DNA of 64,000 nucleotides from G963704535 sp963704535 (GTDB taxonomy: Bacteria > Chloroflexota > Chloroflexia > Chloroflexales > Roseiflexaceae), in NCBI GenBank assembly GCA_963704535.1, contig OY969916.1, positions 4,340,001 through 4,404,000 on the forward strand, given 5' to 3'. The notes under the pieces are model-generated. The model was not told the origin of the DNA. It saw only the letters and a program-made list of their open reading frames with translations, and did no database searches. Shown piece after piece: positions 9,098-16,947 of the stretch. Positions within the stretch are counted from its first letter, which is position 1, and each line of letters opens with the position of its first letter. A program made the translations under genes and the position numbers.

Positions 9098-10978
9098 TCA
9101 GGCTGCTTGAAGCGTCTCGACCTCGATCGGCGGCAAGTCGGCGTCGTAGCGGGTGAAGATGCGCCGGTAGTGCAGCGACCGGCGCAGCAGCTCGTCGTGG
9201 GTGCCGGCGGCCACCAAGCGCCCTTGGTCGAGCACCAGGATCTGGTCGGCCCAGCGGATCTGCGAGAGCCGGTGGGTGATCAGCAGGGTCGTGCGACCGT
9301 CCTGGGCGCGCCGGAGGGCGCGCTGGATCTGGTCCTCGGTGGCACTGTCGATCGCGCTGGTCGAGTCGTCCAGGATCAGGATACGCGGGTTGCTCAGAAA
9401 CGCGCGGGCCAGAGCGATCCGCTGACGCTGGCCGCCGGAGAGCGTCACGCCCCGCTCGCCGATCACCGTATCATAGCCGTCGGGGAAGGAGGTGATAAAG
9501 TCGTGGGCCTGGGCCTCCCGCGCCGCCCCGGCGATCTGCTCGCGGGTCGCGTCCGGCGCGCCAAACGCGATATTGTCGGCGATCGAGCGCGAGAACAGGA
9601 ACACGTCCTGCTCGATCTTCGAGATCTGCGAGCGCAGCGCGTCCAGGTTCCACTCGCGCACATCGACGCCGTCGATCAGGACGCGGCCCGCAGTCGTGTC
9701 ATAGGTCCGGTTGACAAGCTGGGTCAGCGCGCTCTTGCCGGAGCCGGTCTGCCCCACGATCGCGACCGTCTGGCCGGGCATGATCTGGAACGCGATCTCG
9801 TCGAGGACGCGCTTATCCGTTGTCCGTTGCCCGTTGTCCGTTGCATCTGGCGACAAATCGTGGTCTGGTGCAACTGACAACGGACCACTGACCACTGACG
9901 AATCGTAGCTGAATGTGACATTCTCAAACGTGATCGCGCCCTCGATCGGCTGGCGGTAGCCGGCGCGATTCTCGTCCAGGTCGGTCTCGGCGCTGATGAT
10001 CGTGAGGATGCGCCTGGCGCTGGCGATCCCCGACTGGACCAGCGAGAACGCGAACAACGAGATAAAGGTCGGGAAGCGCAGCAGATTCACCAGCCCCATG
10101 ACCGCGATGATCTGGGCCACGCCGATGCCCCCGCGCTGGTACAGCAGCAGCGCATGCAGAAACGTCAGGCCGATCGTAATGCCGAAGAGCAGCAGCGGCA
10201 GGTAGCGCGCCTCGATGTAGCCCTGCTGGACGAACAGGTCGCGGAACAGGCGAGCATTGTTGCGGAACTTCGCCCGCTCGAACGCCTCCCGTGCGCTGGC
10301 CTTGACGACCTCGATCCCCGAGATCGTCTCCTCCAGGCCGGCGTTCATCGTGCCGAACTGATCGCGCTGCCGCGTGATCACCGGGTTCAGCTTGCGTAGA
10401 TACACGCGCACCGCGACGATATAGCAGGCCACGAAGCCGAGCGGCACCAGCGTAAGCTCAAGCTTGATGCTGGCGATAAAGCTCAGTGGGATGATAATGC
10501 CCAGGATGGTCTCGTAGATCAGGGTCATGCCGGGGACGATCATATTGCTCAGTTGGTTGGTGTCGTCGGTGGCGCGGGCCATGATGTCGCCGACGCGCTG
10601 GCGATCGTGGAAGGTCTGGCTTTTACCTAGCAGGCTGGCGTACAGCTCCTCGCGGGCATCGGCCTCGAAGCGCGCGGCGATGTTCTCGGCCGAATAGCTG
10701 CCAATCAGCATCGAGATGCTGTCGGTCGCCAGCATCGCCAGGATGGTCAGAGCAATTGTCAGCAGCGCGCCACTGACGGTTGGGGCCAGCAACTCCTCGG
10801 CGGCCCGGCCGATCATCACCTGGGCGCGCGAGTAGAAGGTCCAGGCGGTGATAAAACAAGCGATCGTGACCAGGGCGAAGCCCCAGTAGCGCCAGATGTG
10901 CGAGATGATCCAGCGCACTACGCTGGTCCGATTGTACTGGTAGGCATCCTGGACGGTAAATTCGCTTCTTTGGGCCAC
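9098..10978 (-). CDS. ABC exporter half-transporter (permease-ATPase), degenerate Walker B subunit
   Basis: 626 residues with an N-terminal six-helix membrane domain and a C-terminal ATPase domain. Walker A is VGQTGSGKSA, the signature is canonical LSGGQRQ, Walker B is LILDDSTSAID with Asp where the catalytic Glu should be, and the H loop is LITHRLSQI. In a dimer with the neighbouring subunit, this degenerate Walker site would face that subunit's degenerate LSMGQ signature, leaving one consensus and one degenerate site, the known layout of heterodimeric exporters. Start is GTG at 10978 with GGAGG upstream. Residues about 358-389, between FSYDS and VLDEIAF, are an in-frame repeat-derived insertion at the same loop as in the partner. 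Confidence 0.93.
   Translation of the reverse strand: MAQRSEFTVQDAYQYNRTSVVRWIISHIWRYWGFALVTIACFITAWTFYSRAQVMIGRAAEELLAPTVSGALLTIALTILAMLATDSISMLIGSYSAENIAARFEADAREELYASLLGKSQTFHDRQRVGDIMARATDDTNQLSNMIVPGMTLIYETILGIIIPLSFIASIKLELTLVPLGFVACYIVAVRVYLRKLNPVITRQRDQFGTMNAGLEETISGIEVVKASAREAFERAKFRNNARLFRDLFVQQGYIEARYLPLLLFGITIGLTFLHALLLYQRGGIGVAQIIAVMGLVNLLRFPTFISLFAFSLVQSGIASARRILTIISAETDLDENRAGYRQPIEGAITFENVTFSYDSSVVSGPLSVAPDHDLSPDATDNGQRTTDKRVLDEIAFQIMPGQTVAIVGQTGSGKSALTQLVNRTYDTTAGRVLIDGVDVREWNLDALRSQISKIEQDVFLFSRSIADNIAFGAPDATREQIAGAAREAQAHDFITSFPDGYDTVIGERGVTLSGGQRQRIALARAFLSNPRILILDDSTSAIDSATEDQIQRALRRAQDGRTTLLITHRLSQIRWADQILVLDQGRLVAAGTHDELLRRSLHYRRIFTRYDADLPPIEVETLQAA
9813..9903. repeat. 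Inverted heptamer arrays inserted in frame in the second ABC gene
   Basis: GTTGTCC/GTTGCCC units on the left and inverted CAACTGACAACGGACC on the right surround a short spacer. The coding strand reads SVVSGPLSVAP at one side, nearly the same peptide as in the neighbouring ABC gene. Confidence 0.8.
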
Positions 10979-11090
10979 GCTGTCCTCCCTCTATTACCGA
11001 TCCGCGAAGGCGTAAGGTTTTGGAACGGAAGGGGCAAGGGGAAGGGGCTCTTTCCCCTTAAACCCCACCCCAACCTGGGACCAGGCTACA

Positions 11091-11127
11091 AATAAAAAGG
11101 CTGTGAGCATTTTCAGCGCCCACAGCC
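11091..11127 (-). terminator. Intrinsic terminator in the leader of the ABC exporter genes
   Basis: On the minus strand, GGCTGTGGGC pairs with GCTCACAGCC around an A-rich loop and is followed by TTTTTAT. It lies about 115 bases before the first ABC start. Its upstream arm also pairs with CAGCCC at 11153-11158, forming a mutually exclusive hairpin (arms 11123-11128 and 11153-11158), the usual attenuator geometry. Confidence 0.7.
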
Positions 11128-11406
11128 CGCTACATCTCGCGTATCGCGTTATGGGCTGCATGGGCTGCTCCTGGGCGCACTCGACCCAGTCACCTTCAGG
11201 GGGTGCTGAGCGAGCTGGGGCGCAATCACAGTGCAAAACATGACATCGAACTCCATAACGAAGCCTGGTGAGGGGTAGAACCAACCTGACGTATGATACC
11301 ATCCTGGCCCCGATCAGGTATCGGTCGAAAGGTTGAGATTACTTGAAGCCGCTCCGGCCCGATCACACCGTTGTACATGCCCTCGGTAATCGCGTAAAAT
11401 AGCCTC

Positions 11407-11545
11407 TGTCGTCAGTTGTCAGTTGTCAGTCGTCCGTTGTCAGTCGCCGGTTGTCCGCAGCATTATGTTGCGTGTTGCGTGTTGCGTCTCCGTCGGTTCT
11501 TGGTTCTTGGTTCTTGGTTCTTAGTTCTTGGTTCTCCGTGGTCGT
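11407..11545. repeat. Heptanucleotide arrays (GTTGTCA and TTCTTGG units)
   Basis: GTCAGTT-type units from 11409, GTTGCGT-type units from 11466, and TTCTTGG units repeated four times from about 11496. Intergenic, just upstream of the amidase. Confidence 0.85.
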
Positions 11546-11594
11546 CGGTCGTGGTTAGGAGTATGGCCCATGAATCGACTCCGCGCTGTGTTTT

Positions 11595-12989
11595 ATGCCG
11601 GCCGTCGCCATGGCCGATGCGATCCGCACCCGGCGCCTCTCCCCGGTCGAACTCGTCGACGCCCTGTTCGAGCGCATCGAGCGCCTCAACCCAGCCCTCA
11701 ACGCCTACTGCCTGCTCGCCGAAGAGCCGGCGCGGCAGGCGGCGCGCGCCGCCGAGGAAGCCGTGATGCGCGGCGATGCGCTGGGCGCCCTGCACGGCGT
11801 CCCGGTGTCGATCAAGAATATCCTGAGCACCGCAGGCATGCGGACCATGCGCGGCTCCCGGATCTACGAGCACGACGTGCCCGACACCGACGCGCCCGCC
11901 GTCGCGCGCCTGAAAGCCGCCGGCGCGATCGTGCTCGGCAAGACCACCACGCCGGAGCTTGGCTGGAAGGGCGCGACCGACAGCCCAGTCACCGGCGTGA
12001 GCCGCAACCCGTGGGACCTGGCGCGCAGTTGCGGCGGCTCCTCCGGCGGGGCCGGCGCGGCGGTCGCCGCCGGGATGGGGCCGTTGGCCGTCGGCACCGA
12101 CGGGGCCGGGTCCATCCGCATCCCGTCCTCGTTCTGCGGCATCGTCGGCCTTAAGGCATCGGTGGGGCGCGTCGCCGCGTACCCGGCCAGCGCGGTCGGC
12201 TTCCTATCCCACACCGGCCCGATGGCCCGCACCGTTCGCGACACTGCGCTCATGCTCCAGGTGCTGGCCGGGCCGGACGAGCGCGACCTGGGCTCGCTGC
12301 CGCGCGACGGCATCGATTACCTGGCCGCCTGCGCCGCACCGCTCGGCGAGCCGCGCATTGCATGGAGCGCCGACCTCGGCTATGCGCCCGTCGATCCCGA
12401 AGTGGCTCGAATCTGCGCCGACGCCGCACAGGTCTTCGCCCGCGACCTAGGCTGCCAGGTCGAGGCGGCCGACCCCGGCTTCGCCGACCCGGTCGATCAT
12501 CTCCAGGTGCTGTGGGCTGCCGCGCTGGCCGCCCTGCTCCGCCCGGCCCTCCCGCGCTGGAGCGACCAGATGGACCCTGGGCTGGTCGAGATGGTGCGCT
12601 CGGCCGACACCATGACTGCCATCGACTACGCCCTGGCGCTGCGGGCGCGCGACCAGCTTTGGGGCGCCACCCAGCGCTTCTTCGAGCGCTACGACCTGCT
12701 GCTGACACCCACCATGCCCACGACGGCGTTCGCGGCGGGCGTCCCGACGCCGACCGAGGTTGCCGGCCGCCCGATCCACGGCTTCGGCTACACGCCGTTC
12801 ACCTTCCCCTTCAACCTGACCGGCCAGCCAGCGATCACGGTGCCGTGCGGGTTTGCCGCCGACGGGCTGCCGGTGGGGCTCCAGATCATCGGGCGGCGCT
12901 TCGCCGACGCGGCGGTGCTCCAGGCGGCGGCGGCCTTCGAGGCAGCCCGCCCCTGGACCGATCGTTACCCACCGCTCCCAACAAGATGA
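11595..12989 (+). CDS. Amidase-signature family amidase
   Basis: 464 residues. The Ser-cisSer-Lys triad is visible: Lys in PVSIKN (residue 74), the Ser pair in GGSSGG (147-152) and the nucleophile in GTDGAGSIRIP (Ser173). The family hydrolyses amide bonds and includes GatA, but the separate GatA at 26123 and the lack of gatC/gatB here make a general amidase more likely. The ATG at 11595 has no ribosome-binding site. ATG at 11570 has AGGAG at ideal spacing but reads another frame; removing one T from TTTT 11591-11594 would join them, so a one-base insertion near the start is possible. Confidence 0.9.
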   Translation: MPAVAMADAIRTRRLSPVELVDALFERIERLNPALNAYCLLAEEPARQAARAAEEAVMRGDALGALHGVPVSIKNILSTAGMRTMRGSRIYEHDVPDTDAPAVARLKAAGAIVLGKTTTPELGWKGATDSPVTGVSRNPWDLARSCGGSSGGAGAAVAAGMGPLAVGTDGAGSIRIPSSFCGIVGLKASVGRVAAYPASAVGFLSHTGPMARTVRDTALMLQVLAGPDERDLGSLPRDGIDYLAACAAPLGEPRIAWSADLGYAPVDPEVARICADAAQVFARDLGCQVEAADPGFADPVDHLQVLWAAALAALLRPALPRWSDQMDPGLVEMVRSADTMTAIDYALALRARDQLWGATQRFFERYDLLLTPTMPTTAFAAGVPTPTEVAGRPIHGFGYTPFTFPFNLTGQPAITVPCGFAADGLPVGLQIIGRRFADAAVLQAAAAFEAARPWTDRYPPLPTR

Positions 12990-12999
12990 CAAGATGACA

Positions 13000-13062
13000 G
13001 GATGAAGGGGTGAAGGGGTGAAGGGGTGCATCTGAGGATGGAGGATGGAGGATGGAGGATGG
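13000..13062. repeat. Octamer (GAAGGGGT) and heptamer (GGATGGA) arrays
   Basis: GAAGGGGT is repeated three times from 13003, followed by GGAGGAT units from about 13033 to 13062. Intergenic, directly after the amidase stop. Confidence 0.85.
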
Positions 13063-13064
13063 AG

Positions 13065-13138
13065 CCACGTAAGGGCGTATCGCATACGCCCCACCACAGA
13101 ACCACGTAAGGGCGTATCGTATACGCCCCACCACAGAA
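13065..13138. repeat. Two tandem 37-base units with a GGGCGTAT palindrome
   Basis: Units 13065-13101 and 13102-13138 differ at one base. Each holds the inverted repeat GGGCGTAT/ATACGCCC. A single copy of the same palindrome lies right after the rpsM stop at 56894-56912, so it is dispersed. Confidence 0.85.
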
Positions 13139-13245
13139 CCTCGAAGCACCGAGCACCCTGTAGGGCAGGCCCTCCGTGGCCGCCCGGACGCCACGCATCA
13201 CGCATCATGCATCACGTTTCACCGACAACCCAAATCGTAAATACA

Positions 13246-14136
13246 CTACCGGGCTAGGTGCGGGAGAACCGTCTCCGTAAACAACGCGGTGCCGTCCAGC
13301 CGGGGCGCGTCGGCGAAGTGGACCGTCAGCCGGTCGGCGCCCTGCGCTATGATGCCCAGCAGCATTTCGGTCACTTGCTCCGGCGTGCCGATCGCGCCGC
13401 TCTCCATCGGGCGGGTATCCGGCTGGGCTTGCAGCCCCCGAACGTCGGCCTGGGTCTCGCCGATCAGCACCCCAACCCGGATGACCTGCCGGATCTCATC
13501 GTAGTCGCGGCCGGCGTCCCGGCAGTGCTGCTGAAGCACCAGTTGTTTGTGGGCGTACGTTTCCGCGTCGGCGAACCCGTAGTTCCACCAATCGGCGTGC
13601 TGGGCCACCACCCGCAGCAGGTAGCGCTCGCCGGCACCCCCGACCATGATCGGCGGGATCGAATCGGGGCGCGGCTCGCAGGCGGCGTCGGCGATCTGGT
13701 AGTAGCGGCCCTGGTAGCTGGCCGGCGTCTCGGCCCACATCGCCCGGATCAGCTCGATCGCCTCGGCGAGCTGGGCGATGCGCTCGCGGGCACTGGGGAA
13801 GGGCCAGCCATAGGCCCGATACTCCTCCTCGCTCCAGCCGGCGCCGATGCCCAGCACCACCCGCCCGCCCGAAAGCGCCTGGACCGTAGCGACCATCTTA
13901 GCCAGGTGCGCCGGGTTGCGAAAGCTGTTGCACAGCACCTCGTGGCCGCACAGCTTGTCGGGGTAGCGCCCCAGGGCGAACGCCAGCGCGCTCCAGCCCT
14001 CGGCGACCTTGTTCTGGCCGTACTGCACGTGATCGGGAAACCAGAGCGAGTCGAACGCCCCGGCCGCGCCATCGAGGTACGGGATTAGTTCTTCGACGAA
14101 TCTGGACCAGACGTTGAGGCCAATAGGGGTGGGCAT
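13246..14136 (-). CDS. LLM-class (luciferase-like, probably F420-dependent) oxidoreductase
   Basis: 296 residues from ATG 14136, which has AAGGAG six bases upstream; a longer in-frame start at 14181 lacks one. Family marks of the TIM-barrel luciferase-like fold are FDSLWFPDHV near the N-terminus, the LGIGAGW motif following the helix with AKMVATVQALSGGRV, the EEEYRAYGWPFP segment, PPIMVGGAGER, and the C-terminal GTPEQVTEML. Members use F420 or FMN to oxidise or reduce varied substrates; the substrate here is unknown. It stands alone between repeat-rich spacers. Confidence 0.88.
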   Translation of the reverse strand: MPTPIGLNVWSRFVEELIPYLDGAAGAFDSLWFPDHVQYGQNKVAEGWSALAFALGRYPDKLCGHEVLCNSFRNPAHLAKMVATVQALSGGRVVLGIGAGWSEEEYRAYGWPFPSARERIAQLAEAIELIRAMWAETPASYQGRYYQIADAACEPRPDSIPPIMVGGAGERYLLRVVAQHADWWNYGFADAETYAHKQLVLQQHCRDAGRDYDEIRQVIRVGVLIGETQADVRGLQAQPDTRPMESGAIGTPEQVTEMLLGIIAQGADRLTVHFADAPRLDGTALFTETVLPHLAR

Positions 14137-14235
14137 GGCAGGCTCCTTGAACTTCAGACCATATCGGCGGTTGGTGGCCAAAGACTTGCTCCATCCCTAC
14201 CCAGGCAAGCCTTCCACACCAAAGGAGACACCACA

Positions 14236-14514
14236 ATGAGCAGCGATGCATACCGAGGAATCTACTACGACGAGCCGCACGTACAGGCCGAGTTCGACCG
14301 GCTGGTCCAGCGGCTTAGGGAGGCCGAGCAGGCGCGCACGCCGGTCTCAGGGCGGCATCGGCAGGCGGAGAGCGAGGTCGAGGCGGGCAATTTGTCCGAC
14401 AAACAGTTCCGCTCGGTCGACGACGAGTACATCGCCGCCGGCAACAAGATCGCGGCGGCCCAGCGCGCCGTGGACGACTTCTTGAACCTGCACCGCAACT
14501 ACAAGACGAGGTAA
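14236..14514 (+). CDS. Small hypothetical protein, helical and charged
   Basis: 92 residues, no family recognised. It is rich in Glu, Arg, Gln and Ala with heptad-like helical character (FDRLVQRLREAEQAR and a second helix near AAGNKIAAAQRAVDDF), so a short coiled coil is plausible. AAAGGAG lies nine bases before the ATG, which with the absence of a better antisense reading supports it as real. No membrane segment. Confidence 0.65.
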   Translation: MSSDAYRGIYYDEPHVQAEFDRLVQRLREAEQARTPVSGRHRQAESEVEAGNLSDKQFRSVDDEYIAAGNKIAAAQRAVDDFLNLHRNYKTR

Positions 14515-14518
14515 ACCA

Positions 14519-14640
14519 GAACAAAGAACAAAGAACCAAGAACAAAGAACCAAGAGCCAAGAACAAAGGGCAGATTTTGAGGCGCTCTTCCTGTGTTCTG
14601 TGTTCTGTGTTCTTTGTTCTCCGCCAGGCGCTTTGTTCTC
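14519..14640. repeat. Inverted pair of heptamer arrays (AACAAAG / TTCTGTG-TTCTTTG)
   Basis: AACAAAGA/AACCAAGA-type units occupy 14519-14566 and inverted TTCTGTG/TTCTTTG units 14591-14640, so the transcript can fold into a long hairpin between the small protein and the hemolysin III gene. Confidence 0.85.
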
Positions 14641-14642
14641 CG

Positions 14643-15416
14643 TCAGACGCGCGGGAACGGCACCACCCAGATCCAGATCATCGCCACGGTCGCCGCGCTG
14701 CCAGCGATCACGAACAGGTGAAAGATCTCGTGGAACCCGAAGATATGCGGGGCTGGGTTCGGGCGGCCAAAGATATAGATCACCGCGCCAGCCGTGTACA
14801 ATAGCCCACCGCTCAACAGCAGCAGCGTCGCGCCGAGCGGCAGCGCGCGGGTCATCCCCGGCAGCAGCAGCAGCGAGATCCAGCCCATCCCCAGGTATAG
14901 CGCCGTCAGCACCCAGCGCGGCACGTGTAACGTGGCGACCGAGCCAGCTATGCCCAGCGCCGCCAGCACCCAGATGCCCACCAGGACCGCCGGGCGCAGC
15001 CAGCCGCTCAGGACGTTAAAGCAGATCGGCGTGTAGGTGCCGGCGATCAAGAGGAAAATATTGGCGTGGTCGAAAGCCAGCAGGGCCGTCGCCACCCGGC
15101 CCTGCCAGTTCCCGATGTGGTAGATCGCGCTGACGACATACAGCGTGATCAGGCTCAACCCAAACACCAGGAACGAGAGAAAGCGCGGCAGATCGTGCGC
15201 GGTCGCCGTCAGCATAAAGGCGGTGACGACGATCGCGCCGAGCGCCGCGACGGCGTGCGACCAGCCGCGCAGCAGTGGTTTGACCTCTTCCTCGAATGCG
15301 GCCGGTGACAGCCGGGCCAGCGTTTTAGCGGAGAGCCGGGGATCCTTCCTTCCCACAACACACCTCATCATTAAACACAGCATCCGTTCCATCGGCAAGC
15401 GAGGGGCCTGTTTCAA
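14643..15416 (-). CDS. Hemolysin III / PAQR-like membrane protein
   Basis: Up to 257 residues with seven predicted membrane helices. Family motifs are present: SAIYHIG after the second helix, DHANIFLLIAGTYTP in the middle, and FHEIFHLFV near the C-terminus; their His and Asp residues form the predicted metal site of the progestin/adiponectin receptor-like superfamily. Biochemical role in bacteria is unsettled. The start is uncertain: TTG at 15416 has no ribosome-binding site, and internal ATGs (for example MERMLCL or MMRCVVG) are alternatives; the family core begins at about EEVKPLLRGWSHAV. Confidence 0.88.
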   Translation of the reverse strand: MKQAPRLPMERMLCLMMRCVVGRKDPRLSAKTLARLSPAAFEEEVKPLLRGWSHAVAALGAIVVTAFMLTATAHDLPRFLSFLVFGLSLITLYVVSAIYHIGNWQGRVATALLAFDHANIFLLIAGTYTPICFNVLSGWLRPAVLVGIWVLAALGIAGSVATLHVPRWVLTALYLGMGWISLLLLPGMTRALPLGATLLLLSGGLLYTAGAVIYIFGRPNPAPHIFGFHEIFHLFVIAGSAATVAMIWIWVVPFPRV

Positions 15417-15440
15417 CTAACTGTTCACACTTGGGCTCTA

Positions 15441-15561
15441 AGGCATGTTTCAAAGTGACTTTACAGTTTGCACTGTGGGAAAAAGGGGTTTGAGGGGGCA
15501 GCCCCCTCAGTCTCCCTCACCCACATTGTAAAGTAGAACGGCCCGCTTTTGAAACATGCCT
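15441..15561. repeat. Palindromic element family B, full copy
   Basis: 121 bases with AGGCATGTTTCAAAG outer ends and an inner TTTACA..TGTAAA pair around the core GAGGGGGCAGCCCCCTC. This is the best preserved copy of family B in the window. Confidence 0.85.
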
Positions 15562-15650
15562 AACGCAAAAGACACCAAGCGGCAAAGATGCAGAGATTGG
15601 AATATAACAATAGCGCGACATCTTTGCACCTTTGCGCCTTTGCGTTACAT
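15562..15650. repeat. Imperfect inverted repeat of GCAAAGG-type units
   Basis: AACGCAAAAGACACCAAG..CAAAGATG (15562-15592) mirrors CATCTTTGCACCTTTGCG..GCGTTA (15619-15648). A similar design with CGAAGATC units is at 38058-38155. Confidence 0.75.
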
Positions 15651-15657
15651 GTGAACA

Positions 15658-16704
15658 CTACATCTTTGGGCCGCGTATCACCCAGGGCCGCGATACCGGC
15701 GTGAGACGCCGGGGATCAGGTACTCCTCGAAGGCCGAACTCGAGATCGTAGACCGGCGCCCAGCCCCAATCCTCGCGCGCCGCCGTGTCATCCACATCGA
15801 CCGGCCAGCTATCCACGATCCGCTGGCGCTTCTCGTCGGGCGCGAATGCCACGCCGGCCTGCGGAAACCGCGCCCGGATCAGCTCGTAGATCGCCCCGGC
15901 GGAGGGATTGAAGGCGCCCACATTATACACCTGACGCGTGAGCGCGGCGCGCGGCGCGGCCTCAAGTCGCAACAGGGCGTTGACCGCGTCCGGCATCGCC
16001 ATAAATGGGATCGCCGTATCCGCGCGCACGAAGCAGCTATACGGCAAGCCCTGGGCGGCGTGGTGCAGCATCTCCGCCGCGTAATCGCTGGTCCCGCCGG
16101 TCGGCACGGTCATGGCGCTGATCAGGCCCGGAAAGCGCAGGCCGCGAAAATCGATGCGCTCGGCCGCTGCCTCCATATCCAGTTGGCGATAGTACCGCGC
16201 ATAGTAATGCCCCAACTGCTCGCAGTACAGCTTATTGATGCCGTACATGGTGCGCGGGGTGAGCCATTCGCCCTCCGGCACTCGACCGGCCCGATGCTTG
16301 GCCTCCAGTGCCGGCAGGCCGTACACCGCGATCGAGCTTGGGTACAGAAAGGTGATCGGGCGGCCCTGGAGGCGCGACTGCCCCACGGCCAGTTCCAGCA
16401 TGTTGAGCGTGCCATCAACGTTGACCCGGTGCGCCAGCCGCGGCTGGCGCTCGGATTTGGTGGAGAGCAGCGCCGCCAGGTGGTAGATCGTGTCGAAGTC
16501 GTAAGCTGCGGAGAGATTCTCCAGCAGCCCGGTGTCTTGGATATCGCCGGCGATCGTGCGATAACATTTGCGACGTAGCGCGTCGTCCAGCGCCTGTAGA
16601 TCCAGCGCCACAACCCGGACGTCGGCGCGCTCCGCCAGGTGCGAGATCAACCCGTGGCCGATCTCACCGTTCGCGCCCGTGACTAGGACCGTTTTGACTG
16701 CCAT
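15658..16704 (-). CDS. Short-chain (GalE-like) L-threonine 3-dehydrogenase-type NAD epimerase/dehydratase
   Basis: 348 residues, extended SDR fold. The NAD-binding TGANGEIG is at the N-terminus, the catalytic YGINK is in the middle, and YPSSIAVYG precedes it. The block FPGLISAMTVPTGGTSDYA and the YSCFVRADTAIPFM segment are typical of the GalE-like L-threonine 3-dehydrogenases, which oxidise threonine to 2-amino-3-ketobutyrate. I infer that activity; a sugar-nucleotide epimerase is the alternative, but no sugar gene is adjacent. No kbl partner is in the window. AAAGGAG lies seven bases before ATG 16704. Confidence 0.85.
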   Translation of the reverse strand: MAVKTVLVTGANGEIGHGLISHLAERADVRVVALDLQALDDALRRKCYRTIAGDIQDTGLLENLSAAYDFDTIYHLAALLSTKSERQPRLAHRVNVDGTLNMLELAVGQSRLQGRPITFLYPSSIAVYGLPALEAKHRAGRVPEGEWLTPRTMYGINKLYCEQLGHYYARYYRQLDMEAAAERIDFRGLRFPGLISAMTVPTGGTSDYAAEMLHHAAQGLPYSCFVRADTAIPFMAMPDAVNALLRLEAAPRAALTRQVYNVGAFNPSAGAIYELIRARFPQAGVAFAPDEKRQRIVDSWPVDVDDTAAREDWGWAPVYDLEFGLRGVPDPRRLTPVSRPWVIRGPKM

Positions 16705-16801
16705 CTGGTAACTCCTTTGTCACCACTACAGCACTTCCACGGTACGGGAATGTATCGTGATACGGCGATTGTAGCATGACTTGGACAATCCATTGACCGT
16801 T

Positions 16802-16838
16802 AGTCAGTAGTCAGTTGCGGCACAACTGACTACTGATC
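16802..16838. repeat. Perfect hairpin of heptamer type
   Basis: TCAGTAGTCAGTTG and its exact reverse complement are separated by CGGCA. This is the smallest clear example of the inverted heptamer design. Confidence 0.85.
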
Positions 16839-16851
16839 ATGCTAAATCCAC

Positions 16852-16947
16852 TAGTGGTTGACCACACAGATTTTGCGGTGTGGAGTGGCTTGGAGGGGTC
16901 CACCCCCTCCAAACCACCCCCGCAAAACCACTGTGGTGGAACACTAG
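16852..16947. repeat. Palindromic element family C, full copy
   Basis: Ends CTAGTGGTTGACCACAC and (reverse complement) CTAGTGTTCCACCACAG, an inner TTTTGCGG pair and a GGAGGGG-core. The stop codon TAG of the zinc-ribbon gene (16944-16946) lies inside the right end. Confidence 0.8.

Larger units (their letters stand above)
10979..11594. other. 616-base intergenic region between divergent ABC and amidase genes
   Basis: No gene supported. From left to right: a G-rich palindromic stretch (about 11013-11090, AAGGGGAAGGGG then TTTCCCCTT), an intrinsic terminator pointing left (11091-11127) with a competing hairpin, an unrecognised structured stretch up to about 11300, then heptamer arrays 11407-11545. 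Confidence 0.6.

Noticed and set aside
10994..11302. 102-codon minus strand frame upstream of the ABC genes
   Set aside because: It runs through a terminator hairpin and a G-rich palindrome, has no ribosome-binding site and resembles nothing.
11099..11340. Known structured RNA (6S, SRP RNA, T-box or cobalamin riboswitch) in the ABC leader
   Set aside because: None of the defining consensus sequences of these families could be found; only the terminator and competing hairpin are supported.
11595..12989. Naming the first amidase GatA
   Set aside because: It lacks the GatA-specific TGLKPTYGRVSRYG block, which the gene at 26123 has.
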